From NCBI GenBank assembly GCA_019694295.1, contig JAIBCG010000016.1:1-49425 (forward strand): 49,425 nt of DNA, read 5' to 3'. Made by a program: the position numbers and the translations under genes. Source of the stretch: Saprospiraceae bacterium. Lineage in GTDB: Bacteria > Bacteroidota > Bacteroidia > Chitinophagales > Saprospiraceae. The notes under the pieces are model-generated. The model did no database searches. It had not been told where the DNA came from and saw nothing but the letters and a program-made list of their open reading frames with translations. Shown in pieces: positions 8,351-16,736 of this stretch (the stretch's first letter is position 1; every line of letters starts with the position of its first letter).

Positions 8351-10780
8351 ATGAAATCAGGATTATTTACATTTTTAGTTACCATCACCAGCATATTTTA
8401 CATACAGGTATGCGCATTTGCACAGTGTAATGACCCTTTCGAACCAGGTCTTAATTGCGAGACTGCACCTGTTTTTTGTTTTACGCAAGATCTCGATGGA
8501 TACTGTACAAAACTACCGGATTTCTCTAACCCGACAGCCCCTATTCCTATGTGCAGTGGGTCAGGGGGTGGAGTTCCGAATAACTCGTTGTGGCTTGGAT
8601 TCGTTGCAGCTTCCAATAATATGGATCTTCTGTTGCTTGCTGACAACTGTACGAGTGCAGCAGGAAGCTTTGGTTTTCAGGCAGGTATTTATAAAGGCAA
8701 TTGCGGTGGACCATTTGAAGCCATTGCTTGTCAGGGCCTGTGTCGAACTGATTCTATAAACCTGTCAACAAAATCTCTTATTCCGGGAGAACTCTACTAT
8801 ATCGTTCTTGATGGATGCAATGGTTCAGTCTGTGATATCACCATCGAGCTTAAAAATGGTGAGTTGGCTCCGGCAGTATTAGATGATCCGATTGGGCCGA
8901 TAGCAAGCAAGAGCAATGAAATTTGTATCGGCGATTCTGTCTTGTTCAGCATTCCACCTGTGAAAGGTGCAAGTGCTTATTATTGGACTCTTGACGAGAA
9001 ACTGGTGGGTGCCCCAAACCTCATGTCAAATTCTGTTAAATTGAACTTTACCACTCCGGGTAGCCACCAATTGTGTGTAGATGTTGCTAATTCCTGCTTT
9101 GATGTGTCATTACCGCCAACTCAACAATGCATCGACATATCTGTGTACAACCTTACTCTGGCAGATGCAGACGTAACATCGCTTTTATGCTTTGGTGATT
9201 CTGCCGGTACCATCAGCATAACACCACAGGGTGGGCTGGCACCATATAGCTTCAACTGGTCAACCGGTGCCACCACACCTTTACTTGATAATCTGAAAGC
9301 CGGAAATTATACAGTAACTGTTAGTGACGCTCTTTCATGCAATAAAATATTCAGCTTTGAAATAAATCAACCCGACAGCCTCCAGATTGTGGTCACCAAC
9401 ACAAACATGACCAATAACAATATAAACAATGGCAAAATATCTGTCGTTGCTTCCGGCGGTACAGCACCCTATACTTATCTGTGGAATATCGGGGCGACTA
9501 CTACCACCATCGACTCATTGGGTGAAGGAATATATACCGTAACGGTCACCGACAGTAAAGGCTGTACGTTGGTACAAAATATTTTCATGAGCGGACCTGA
9601 TTGCGGACTTAGCATAACTTTTGCGAAAGAACACAACAACTGTAATGGTGGAAGTGAAGGTACAGCTTGTGTTCAGGTGGTAGGCAATTTCGGACCATAT
9701 ATTTATAAATGGAACGGCACTCCCGGTGATTCTTGTCTGACCAATCTCAAAGCAGGCTATTATTTCGTCACAATAGTCAATACTGCAGGTTGTGAGGTGA
9801 AGCAATTCGTTGAAATCAAGCAGCCACCTCCAATTACAGTGCCGGATAGTTCTATAACCATCATAACAGAATCATATTTCGGAGCTGGCGATGCACAGGT
9901 TGTTTTGTCACCGACCAACGGTACTGCACCATACAGTTTTCTTTTCGACAATGGTACTACAGATGGTACTTTGCTCGCTGCCGGCAATCATATTGTGACC
10001 ATAACTGATGCCAACGGATGTACGTCAGAATTTCACTTTAATGTACCGGCAATTCCATGTGATTCGTTGGGAGTACAGTCTGTAGATATTGACATAGTCA
10101 AGACGTGCAACAACGATACAGTTTCTGTTTCAATTATCAATATTTCTGGTGGAAAAGAACCTTACTCCATACATTGGAGTAATGACAGTACATCTATATC
10201 TGTCAAAGATTTGTATGAAAATATAACTGCATTGACCGTAACAGATTCATTCCATTGTAGCCTAGTTATTCCACTCAACATTGTTAAACCTGCTGAGTTA
10301 CAAGTGACGCTCGATTTTACTCATACATCACAGGGCAAGTCTAATGGGAAAGTGACGGCAATAATCAAAGGTGGCGAGGCACCATTCAAATGCCTATGGA
10401 GTACAGGAGACACCCTTGCTACTATCAAGAACCTTAGCCCGGGAACTTACTGTGTAACCATTATTGATGCACAGGGTTGTATGCTTGTAAAATGTGGCAC
10501 AGTAGAAGACGGCACTTCCACTAACGAACTGCTCAGTGCTGGCTGGAAATTATTCCCCAATCCTGCGAATGATTTTATTTTTTTGAAACAGATTCACCCC
10601 GATGCTTCACCTATATCTATCAGTATATATGATGTTGAAGGTAAGGAATTGCTCAGTACAATCAAGCAGAATACTTCAGGTGTCATTCAGGTAGATATCA
10701 GTCACCTGCCCCCGGGAAGTTATTATTTGTCACTGAAACACAAAGACAGAGATCTGTATGCGAAGTTTTTAGTGAAATGA
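8351..10780 (+). CDS. Secreted 'DLDGYC'-head protein with PKD-like domain, six SprB-like repeats and T9SS type A sorting domain
   Basis: 809 residues. The signal peptide is 1-24 (MKSGLFTFLVTITSIFYIQV...AFAQ). Residues 26-175 are the Cys-rich head shared with the 6676 product (CNDPFEPGLNCETAPVFC, DLDGYC, GVPNNSLWLGFVA). A PKD-like domain lies around 185-260 (SIPPVKGASAYYWTLD). Six SprB-like repeats run from about 270 to 722, and the type A T9SS sorting domain covers 725-809 (STNELLSAGWKLFPNP to LYAKFLVK). The repeats from about 419 on are co-linear with the 3458 product: both contain an ITTES.FGA.DA repeat and then a P..PCDSLG repeat. Probably a surface adhesin or matrix component; the ligand is unknown. 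Confidence 0.84.
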   Translation: MKSGLFTFLVTITSIFYIQVCAFAQCNDPFEPGLNCETAPVFCFTQDLDGYCTKLPDFSNPTAPIPMCSGSGGGVPNNSLWLGFVAASNNMDLLLLADNCTSAAGSFGFQAGIYKGNCGGPFEAIACQGLCRTDSINLSTKSLIPGELYYIVLDGCNGSVCDITIELKNGELAPAVLDDPIGPIASKSNEICIGDSVLFSIPPVKGASAYYWTLDEKLVGAPNLMSNSVKLNFTTPGSHQLCVDVANSCFDVSLPPTQQCIDISVYNLTLADADVTSLLCFGDSAGTISITPQGGLAPYSFNWSTGATTPLLDNLKAGNYTVTVSDALSCNKIFSFEINQPDSLQIVVTNTNMTNNNINNGKISVVASGGTAPYTYLWNIGATTTTIDSLGEGIYTVTVTDSKGCTLVQNIFMSGPDCGLSITFAKEHNNCNGGSEGTACVQVVGNFGPYIYKWNGTPGDSCLTNLKAGYYFVTIVNTAGCEVKQFVEIKQPPPITVPDSSITIITESYFGAGDAQVVLSPTNGTAPYSFLFDNGTTDGTLLAAGNHIVTITDANGCTSEFHFNVPAIPCDSLGVQSVDIDIVKTCNNDTVSVSIINISGGKEPYSIHWSNDSTSISVKDLYENITALTVTDSFHCSLVIPLNIVKPAELQVTLDFTHTSQGKSNGKVTAIIKGGEAPFKCLWSTGDTLATIKNLSPGTYCVTIIDAQGCMLVKCGTVEDGTSTNELLSAGWKLFPNPANDFIFLKQIHPDASPISISIYDVEGKELLSTIKQNTSGVIQVDISHLPPGSYYLSLKHKDRDLYAKFLVK

Positions 10781-10793
10781 TTTTCGTATATCT

Positions 10794-10831
10794 AAAAAAT
10801 CCCGCTTGAATAAACAGGCGGGATTTTTTTT
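10794..10831. terminator. Bidirectional terminator between the T9SS cluster and lepA
   Basis: AAAAAATCCCGC (10794-10805) pairs perfectly with GCGGGATTTTTT (10818-10829) across a 12-base loop. The A run on one side and the T run on the other allow it to act for both convergent genes. Confidence 0.92.
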
Positions 10832-10850
10832 ATGATTTAACAAGCAACTT

Positions 10851-12641
10851 TTACAATTTCAACACATCAAGGAATGCCTTTTGCGGTACTTCTACCGAGC
10901 CGATTTGGCGCATTTTCTTCTTGCCTTTTTTCTGCTTTTCAAGGAGTTTACGCTTACGCGAGATGTCACCACCATAGCACTTAGCCGTTACGTCCTTCCT
11001 CATGGCAGAGATGGTTTCCCTTGCAATGATTTTTGCACCTACTGAAGCCTGGATGGCAATCATAAACTGTTGTCTTGGCAATAATTCTTTAAGTTTTGAA
11101 CAAATTTGCCGACCCAATGCCTGTGCTTTATCTTTGTGAACCAGTGCCGATAATGCATCCACGGGCTCGCTGTTAAGTCTTATGTCCATTTTTACCAAGT
11201 CCGACTCGCGATAATCAAGCGGCGAGTAGTCAAACGAAGCATATCCACGTGAAATGGATTTTAATCTGTCATAAAAATCAAACACAATTTCGGCCAGTGG
11301 CAGTTCGAATACCATTTCTACACGTTCTGGTGTTAGGTACGATTGCTTTTTGATGTGGCCGCGTTTTTCAAGACAAAGTGTTATGATAGAACCAATGTAT
11401 TCCGGGGCAGTGATAATCTGCGCTATGATGTACGGCTCTTCTACTCTGTCAAGCACAGTTGGTTCGGGTAGGTCGTTGGGTGTATGAATGACAACCTTTG
11501 TTGTAGGATCTTTGGTCAGGTATGCATGGTACGACACATTGGGTACGGTGGTAATAACTTCCTGGTCAAATTCGCGTGAAAGCCTTTCCTGTATAATCTC
11601 GAGGTGAAGCATACCGAGAAAACCACATCTGAATCCAAATCCCAATGCAACAGAAGATTCGGGTTCGAATACAAGTGAAGCATCATTCAGCTGAAGTTTT
11701 TCCAGGCTGTCTCTTAAATCTTCAAAATCATCATTATCAATAGGGTAAATACCTGCAAATACCATCGGTTTAACATCTTCAAAGCCCTGGATGCCTTCTG
11801 CACACGGATTATCGACACTTGTGATGGTGTCACCCACTTTTATTTCTTTTGATACTTTAATACCGGTGATGATATACCCGACATCCCCTGCCTTGAGTTC
11901 GTCTTTGGGTACCTGATTGAGCTGGAGGATGCCTATTTCATCTGCATTGTATTCCTTGCCGGTATAGAAGAAACGTACTTTCTGGTTTTTACGCAGTGTA
12001 CCATTTATTATTCTAAAATAAGCAATAACGCCTCTGAACGGATTAAATACAGAATCAAAAATCAGAGCCTGCAATGGAGCTTCCTCTTCGCCTTTAGGGG
12101 AAGGTATTCTTTCTACAATAGCTTCGAGCAGTTCATTCACTCCGGCACCGGTCTTACCACTTGCGTGTAGTATTTCTTCTTTTTTACAGCCAATGAGGTC
12201 GATAATCTGGTCAGATACTTCTTCTATCATGGCATTGTCCATGTCTATTTTGTTGAGTACCGGTATTATTTCCAGATTGTGTTCGATGGCAAGGTAAAGG
12301 TTGGAAATGGTCTGTGCCTGTATGCCCTGGGTGGCATCCACAAGGAGTAATGCACCTTCGCAGGCTGCAATAGAACGTGAGACTTCGTATGAAAAGTCAA
12401 CGTGTCCGGGTGTATCTATCATGTTCAAGGTATATCTCTCACCATTTCGGTGATAATACATTTGAATGGCATGACTCTTAATGGTGATACCGCGTTCGCG
12501 CTCCAAGTCCATGTCGTCCAATGCCTGGTCCTGCATATTGCGTTCAGAGATGGTCTTGGTATATTCTAGCAAACGGTCAGAAAGTGTACTTTTGCCGTGA
12601 TCTATATGCGCTATAACACAAAAATTTCTAATATTTTTCAT
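10851..12641 (-). CDS. lepA: Elongation factor 4 (back-translocating GTPase LepA)
   Basis: 596 residues from the ATG at 12641 ([19 protein letters not shown]). A TTG three codons upstream overlaps the -7 element and is rejected. Motifs are [10 protein letters not shown] (G1), [12 protein letters not shown] (switch I), [12 protein letters not shown] (G3) and NKIDMDNA (G4). The C-terminal LepA-specific domain includes [39 protein letters not shown]-type sequence around 540-580. LepA binds the ribosome and affects initiation and stalled elongation. It is transcribed alone toward the shared terminator. Length and motifs are normal. Confidence 0.98.
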   Translation of the reverse strand: MKNIRNFCVIAHIDHGKSTLSDRLLEYTKTISERNMQDQALDDMDLERERGITIKSHAIQMYYHRNGERYTLNMIDTPGHVDFSYEVSRSIAACEGALLLVDATQGIQAQTISNLYLAIEHNLEIIPVLNKIDMDNAMIEEVSDQIIDLIGCKKEEILHASGKTGAGVNELLEAIVERIPSPKGEEEAPLQALIFDSVFNPFRGVIAYFRIINGTLRKNQKVRFFYTGKEYNADEIGILQLNQVPKDELKAGDVGYIITGIKVSKEIKVGDTITSVDNPCAEGIQGFEDVKPMVFAGIYPIDNDDFEDLRDSLEKLQLNDASLVFEPESSVALGFGFRCGFLGMLHLEIIQERLSREFDQEVITTVPNVSYHAYLTKDPTTKVVIHTPNDLPEPTVLDRVEEPYIIAQIITAPEYIGSIITLCLEKRGHIKKQSYLTPERVEMVFELPLAEIVFDFYDRLKSISRGYASFDYSPLDYRESDLVKMDIRLNSEPVDALSALVHKDKAQALGRQICSKLKELLPRQQFMIAIQASVGAKIIARETISAMRKDVTAKCYGGDISRKRKLLEKQKKGKKKMRQIGSVEVPQKAFLDVLKL

Positions 12642-12647
12642 AGGGCG

Positions 12648-12655
12648 CAAATATA
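12648..12655 (-). promoter_or_regulatory. -7 element immediately upstream of lepA
   Basis: On the minus strand, TATATTTG ends only six bases before the lepA ATG. If transcription starts the usual few bases after the -7 box, the lepA mRNA would be leaderless or nearly so. The nearest TTG upstream is 15 bases away rather than 19-21. Confidence 0.5.
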
Positions 12656-12873
12656 CGGCTTTTTCAGATTCAAAACCACCAGGAAACTATTAGTTTGATC
12701 ATAATATTATTGACGCCAATTGGAAATGGTATTGTTTTTTGCCGGAATATACAGTTTCACTCAATAACAATTATTTCACTTGATGCCTCGATGTCTGCAT
12801 GGTGAAATTATAATCAAACGTTAAATCTTTAGTTTTGAGTGACGAATTGATTACATTTGCGTTTTACAAGTAT

Positions 12874-13320
12874 ATGAAGAAGTTACTCTTATTATTTGCA
12901 ATTACAGTTTTGAGCACAACTGCCGCATTTGCTCAGATTGAAAAAATCATCAATCAAGATTTTAATATCGATCAATTCAATACAGTTCAATTCGAACTTT
13001 CAAAGGATTATTATCTTGAAAAATGGGCAGGTACAACCATCCTCGTCGAAACTAAAGTTAAGCTTACCGGTGCATCACCGGCTATTCTCAAGTTTGCCAT
13101 AGAATCTGGTCGTTACGAAATACTAAATATAGAAGACGGCGACAAAGTGACATTGAAATCAAAACTCAGCAAACCACCACTTCTCAAAAACAAATCGGTT
13201 GATATTGAAGAAGTTGTTGAAGTGAGGATTATGGTACCGGAAGATTTCAATACTGAAGATTTTTCGGTTATAACACGTGAGAAAGATACCAATTCTTCTA
13301 CTATCCGCAATGAAGATTGA
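12874..13320 (+). CDS. Small secreted protein of unknown function
   Basis: 148 residues from ATG 12874, chosen because MKKLLLLFAITVLSTTAAFA begins a clear signal peptide; a TTG 13 codons upstream is also open. The mature part is beta-strand rich and charged (FNTVQFELSKDYYLEKWAG; LVETKVKLTG; VEVRIMVPEDF), with a pattern vaguely like the strand repeats of DUF2807/DUF4097-type periplasmic proteins, but I do not recognise the family. It has no T9SS sorting domain and no lipobox, so a periplasmic location is likely. TACATTTG at 12852-12859 is a plausible -7 element 14 bases before the ATG. Confidence 0.7.
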   Translation: MKKLLLLFAITVLSTTAAFAQIEKIINQDFNIDQFNTVQFELSKDYYLEKWAGTTILVETKVKLTGASPAILKFAIESGRYEILNIEDGDKVTLKSKLSKPPLLKNKSVDIEEVVEVRIMVPEDFNTEDFSVITREKDTNSSTIRNED

Positions 13321-13568
13321 AGTGCTACGATAGACACTCTTACGCCCCTGTAGAAATTTTCAATTTTGCCTTCGCTCTCAACGTGTTAAGTGAGGTATTT
13401 TATGTCAACTAAGCTGGTATTTGCATTGCACTAATCATGCAGATCTATATTTTAATATAAAATCTGAAGGCTTAATAATTTATTCGTTCTTAATGAATAA
13501 TAATGTACAGCTCTATTAATTCACAGGGTGTACTTGAAGATATTTACCAAGATTTATACCGAATACTT

Positions 13569-13576
13569 TACCTTTG
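13569..13576 (+). promoter_or_regulatory. -7 element for the COG2509 dehydrogenase gene
   Basis: TACCTTTG matches TAnnTTTG and lies 31 bases before ATG 13608, inside the 5' extension of the open frame. This supports 13608 rather than 13503 as the start. No well-spaced TTG is present. Confidence 0.45.
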
Positions 13577-13607
13577 TTGTTTTCTTAAAATAGAAGCCCG
13601 TATTCTT

Positions 13608-15167
13608 ATGTACCAGCAGGTTGAAATAAAAGTCGCACCCGAATTTGTTTCTGATGAGGCTTATCAGCTTTCGCTTATTGGTGATTCATTAGGTATGAAT
13701 CCGTCTGCATTTTCGGCCAGGCTGGTAAAGCGTTCGATTGACGCACGTAGGTTTCCGGCTCATTATTTGCTTCGTTTCGATGTATTTACCGATATGGTAC
13801 CTGACCCGGAACCAGCTTTACTTTCAGAATTTAAAGATGTAAGTGAAGCTCCTGAAGTGCTTATCATCGGGGCCGGGCCTGCCGGTTATTTTGCTGCCCT
13901 TGACCTTATAGCACTCGGCCTCAAACCGGTTATTTTCGATCGAGGGAAAGATGCCCAAACCCGACGTCGCGACCTCAGAGCCATCCAGCAGTTCGGCATT
14001 GTTAATCCGGATTCGAACTATTGTTTTGGTGAAGGTGGCGCAGGTACTTATTCTGACGGTAAGCTATATACACGCTCCAACAAGCGAGGCGAAATACTTC
14101 GTCCGCTTAAGCTGCTGGTAGAGCACGGCGCATCTCCGGACATACTTGTAGATGCACATCCGCATATCGGATCCAATAAACTACCCAAAGTCATAGCCAA
14201 CATCCGTGAAACCATCCTTCATCATGGCGGTCAGGTACATTTTGATGCTAAACTTACGGACATTATCCTCCGTGATGGCGAAGTAAAGGCTGTGCGCATC
14301 AATGACAAAAAGGAGTACAAATGTGATACCTTAATCCTTGCAACAGGCCACTCGGCACGCGACATATTTTACTTGCTTCATCAAAAAGATATTTTAATAG
14401 AAGCCAAAGCATTTGCACTTGGTGTACGGATAGAACATCCACAAGGCCTAATCGACAAAATTCAGTACAAGCAATCACCCCGGAGCGAACATTTGCCTGC
14501 TTCTTCCTATAAACTAGTAACGCAGGTAGGTGAGAAAGGCGTTTTTTCGTTTTGTATGTGTCCGGGCGGGTTGATAGTGCCCTCCGCTACTGCTCCGGGC
14601 GAACTAGTCATGAATGGTATGTCCATGTCTCGTCGCGATTCCCCTTTTGCCAACAGTGGAACCGTCGTAACTGTCTCGGAAGGAGAAGTAATAGGTTATG
14701 ATGACGCAGGCCCGTTAAAACTTCTTGAATATCAGAAAATGGTCGAACAGAGTTTGTTCGATAAAGGTGATGGTAGCCAAAAAGCACCCGGTCAAAGGCT
14801 TACAGATTTTTTCAACAGAAAAATTTCTGCTAGCATACAGGAAAACTCCTATATACCCGGTGTTTACAGTGCCCCCTTGCATAAATGGCTGCCAACGATG
14901 ATTTATGAACCACTCAGACAGGCAGTAAAGGATTTTGGAAGAAAAATGAATGGTTATTTTACAGAAGAAGCGCTTGTGGTAGCTACCGAGAGCCGTACCA
15001 GTTCGCCAGTGCGCATACCACGTGATAAAGAAAGCCTGATGCACCCACAAGTGAGAGGCTTGTTTCCTTGTGGAGAAGGTGCAGGTTATGCAGGAGGAAT
15101 TATTTCAGCAGCAATGGATGGCGAGGCTGTTGCCAAAGCTGTTGCCAATTATAAAACAACAAGATAA
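13608..15167 (+). CDS. FAD-dependent dehydrogenase, COG2509 type
   Basis: 519 residues from ATG 13608 (MYQQVEIKVAPEF). The frame is open from 13503, but the extra 35 residues are hydrophobic and unlike the family. The dinucleotide-binding motif VLIIGAGPAGYFAALDL is near 86. FGEGGAGTYSDGKLYTR near 143 is the signature of this flavoprotein family, and a second nucleotide-binding stretch, LILATGHSARD, is present. The C-terminus has GLFPCGEGAGYAGGIISAA, the FAD-contacting end. An N-terminal domain of about 85 residues precedes the flavin domain, as is usual. The substrate is unknown. One base separates its stop from the DoxX-like gene, so the two are co-transcribed. Confidence 0.88.
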   Translation: MYQQVEIKVAPEFVSDEAYQLSLIGDSLGMNPSAFSARLVKRSIDARRFPAHYLLRFDVFTDMVPDPEPALLSEFKDVSEAPEVLIIGAGPAGYFAALDLIALGLKPVIFDRGKDAQTRRRDLRAIQQFGIVNPDSNYCFGEGGAGTYSDGKLYTRSNKRGEILRPLKLLVEHGASPDILVDAHPHIGSNKLPKVIANIRETILHHGGQVHFDAKLTDIILRDGEVKAVRINDKKEYKCDTLILATGHSARDIFYLLHQKDILIEAKAFALGVRIEHPQGLIDKIQYKQSPRSEHLPASSYKLVTQVGEKGVFSFCMCPGGLIVPSATAPGELVMNGMSMSRRDSPFANSGTVVTVSEGEVIGYDDAGPLKLLEYQKMVEQSLFDKGDGSQKAPGQRLTDFFNRKISASIQENSYIPGVYSAPLHKWLPTMIYEPLRQAVKDFGRKMNGYFTEEALVVATESRTSSPVRIPRDKESLMHPQVRGLFPCGEGAGYAGGIISAAMDGEAVAKAVANYKTTR

Positions 15168-15168
15168 A

Positions 15169-15579
15169 ATGAAACACTGGGCAGATTTATTAGGAAGAGT
15201 ATTGTTGTCGGCAATTTTTATTTTTGAAGCTTACGATTCTATCAAATATCACCACACTACACTCGAAGTGATGGCTGCTTACAATATTACTTGGAGGCCG
15301 GTATTTTTGCTCAATCTTTCCATTTTTTTACTCTTTGCAGGTGGGCTTATGGTTTTGCTTGGGTACAGACCAAAACTCGGAGCCTTTATGTTGCTATTAT
15401 ATTGGGTTCCGGTAACCTTCATCAGGCATTCTTTTTGGAATGATCCTATATCGATAGAGCGAGAACAGTCTGTTCATTTTATGAAAAACCTGGCCATTAT
15501 CGGTGGTCTGATAGTGGTACTGGTGAACGGAACAGGACGGTTTAGCATCCGCAAATTGTTTGATACGACCAAATTTTAA
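15169..15579 (+). CDS. DoxX-like integral membrane protein
   Basis: 136 residues from ATG 15169, one base after the previous stop. About four hydrophobic segments are visible (LLGRVLLSAIFIFEAYDSI, PVFLLNLSIFLLFAGGLMVLL, LGAFMLLLYWVPVTFI, NLAIIGGLIVVLV). The N-terminal pattern 'GRvLLsaiFi..G/a..ki' and the following 'LG...' turn fit the DoxX family of four-helix inner-membrane proteins often linked to redox or thiol metabolism. Tight coupling to a flavin dehydrogenase fits a membrane redox partner, but that is inference. The larger open frame from 15070 overlaps the dehydrogenase and is not used. Confidence 0.8.
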   Translation: MKHWADLLGRVLLSAIFIFEAYDSIKYHHTTLEVMAAYNITWRPVFLLNLSIFLLFAGGLMVLLGYRPKLGAFMLLLYWVPVTFIRHSFWNDPISIEREQSVHFMKNLAIIGGLIVVLVNGTGRFSIRKLFDTTKF

Positions 15580-15606
15580 TTTTACTCGGAATTTTTTTCT
15601 TTAATA

Positions 15607-15638
15607 TTGTTGAAATTTCAATAATTGGCTTACTTTTG
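15607..15638 (+). promoter_or_regulatory. Bacteroidota sigma-A promoter for the LytTR regulator gene
   Basis: TTGTTG at 15607-15612 is followed by TACTTTTG at 15631-15638. The spacing is 21 bases from the first TTG and 18 from the second, close to the TTG-N19/21-TAnnTTTG consensus. The leader to the GTG start at 15720 would be about 75 bases. Confidence 0.75.
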
Positions 15639-15719
15639 CCATAACGAATAGAATGATAAGGTTTTAGACTTGTTGTTTTTTCAAAATACCTATTTAGCAA
15701 ACATATTAATACCCGTGAA

Positions 15720-16481
15720 GTGACGAAGGCTGTAATAATTGAAGATGAAAAATTAGGCGTAACAAACCTGACAAACATGCTGGCACGATATTGCCCTGAA
15801 GTAGAGGTAATAGGTGTAGCAGGTTCTGTTACCGAAGCAGTTGACCTTCTAAACGACCCGGACTGCAATCCTGATGTCGCATTCCTTGATATTAATCTTT
15901 CCGACGGCCTGGTTTTTCAGGTTCTCAATCAGCTTGATGATGTAAATTTTGAAGTCATTTTCGTAACAGCCTACGAACAATTCGCCATTAAAGCATGTGA
16001 ATACAGTGCCATCGGTTATATCTTAAAGCCAATTGATGGTGAGCAACTCGTAGCAGCAGTCAGCAGAATCAAACCCGGCAAACTCAATAAGATTACAGAA
16101 CGCCTTCAGATGTTCAGCCAGCATTACAATGTGCCGAATAAATTTGAAAAAATAGGTGTGGCAGCCATCGACGGCATATACTTCGTATATCTGAAAGACA
16201 TCGTCAGATTTGAAGGAGAAGACAATTATACACATATTTTCCTGAAAAATGGTGAGAAAATTACAGCATCCAAAACCATTAAAGCCTATGAAGATATGCT
16301 GGCAGGGGCCAATTTTTTCAGAGTGCATAAAAGCCACGTCATCAACCTTAATTTTATTAAAAAATTCGTCAAAGGTGACGGCGGATTTTTGGTAATGGAA
16401 GATGGCAAACAAATAGATGTATCCAGAAGGCGACGACCGGCATTTGTAGAACACATGCAGAAACTACAGGAAGAACTCTAA
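15720..16481 (+). CDS. LytTR-family response regulator
   Basis: 253 residues, starting at GTG 15720. No in-frame ATG exists upstream, and MTKAVIIEDE is a normal receiver N-terminus. The receiver domain (1-120) has acidic E8/D9, phosphoacceptor D57 in FLDINL, T83 and K103 in LKPID. The LytTR DNA-binding domain (about 140-245) has FVYLKDIVRFEGEDNYTHIF, FFRVHKSHVINLNFIKKF and SRRRRPAF. Such proteins bind direct repeats as dimers and usually control surface, peptide or virulence functions. The gene is followed by a double-glycine leader peptide gene and a TPR-LytS-type kinase, which should phosphorylate D57. Confidence 0.95.
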   Translation: MTKAVIIEDEKLGVTNLTNMLARYCPEVEVIGVAGSVTEAVDLLNDPDCNPDVAFLDINLSDGLVFQVLNQLDDVNFEVIFVTAYEQFAIKACEYSAIGYILKPIDGEQLVAAVSRIKPGKLNKITERLQMFSQHYNVPNKFEKIGVAAIDGIYFVYLKDIVRFEGEDNYTHIFLKNGEKITASKTIKAYEDMLAGANFFRVHKSHVINLNFIKKFVKGDGGFLVMEDGKQIDVSRRRRPAFVEHMQKLQEEL

Positions 16482-16487
16482 TACCGA

Positions 16488-16519
16488 TTGATACCAACTG
16501 AAAACAAAACCTACATTTT
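16488..16519 (+). promoter_or_regulatory. Candidate promoter in front of the GG-leader peptide gene
   Basis: TTG at 16488-16490 lies 21 bases before TACATTTT at 16512-16519, which has one mismatch (final T for G) to TAnnTTTG. Transcription would begin about ten bases before ATG 16536, allowing the peptide to be expressed independently of the regulator. Confidence 0.4.
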
Positions 16520-16535
16520 ACCTAAAACTACAGCC

Positions 16536-16685
16536 ATGAAAACCAAAAAGCAAAAAACCCTTGCCGAACTGAAAAAAGACCTTGAACTCATCAGCAAAAA
16601 GGAACTTACTCAGATAGTAGGAGGCAAAAAAGAAAAACCAAAATTAACCTGGACGATTAAGTGTGGAGGACTTATTCCTCAATAA
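16536..16685 (+). CDS. Double-glycine leader peptide, candidate signal or bacteriocin-like precursor
   Basis: 49 residues from ATG 16536. An in-frame TTG at 16488 would add 16 residues but ends in a stretch unlike a leader. Residues 9-30 are an amphipathic leader closing with ISKKELTQIVGG, which fits the consensus 'LSxxELxxIxGG' of peptides cleaved after GG by C39-peptidase ABC exporters. The predicted core, residues 31-49 (KKEKPKLTWTIKCGGLIPQ), is basic and has a single Cys43. Its place between a LytTR regulator and its kinase recalls the peptide pheromone genes of ComCDE/Blp-type loci, but no exporter lies in this window. It could instead be a RiPP precursor. A small hypothetical protein is the null alternative. 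Confidence 0.65.
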   Translation: MKTKKQKTLAELKKDLELISKKELTQIVGGKKEKPKLTWTIKCGGLIPQ

Positions 16686-16686
16686 T

Positions 16687-16694
16687 TATATTTG
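16687..16694 (+). promoter_or_regulatory. -7 element before the TPR histidine kinase gene
   Basis: TATATTTG immediately follows the peptide stop codon and lies 42 bases before the kinase ATG. It is a perfect -7 match, but no TTG is found at the right distance. Confidence 0.4.
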
Positions 16695-16736
16695 CAGGAT
16701 ATTTTTCCGGCTATTACGCTATAACACTTCTTCGCC

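Noticed and set aside
13503-13607. Upstream extension of the COG2509 dehydrogenase
   Set aside because: The extra 35 residues are unlike the family and cover the -7 promoter box; ATG 13608 fits better.
15070-15168. Longer start for the DoxX-like protein
   Set aside because: It overlaps the dehydrogenase coding sequence in another frame; ATG 15169, one base after the stop, gives the normal N-terminus.
16050-16730. C39 ABC exporter or modifying enzyme next to the GG peptide
   Set aside because: None of the neighbouring genes encodes a peptidase, ABC transporter or radical-SAM enzyme; any exporter must be encoded elsewhere.
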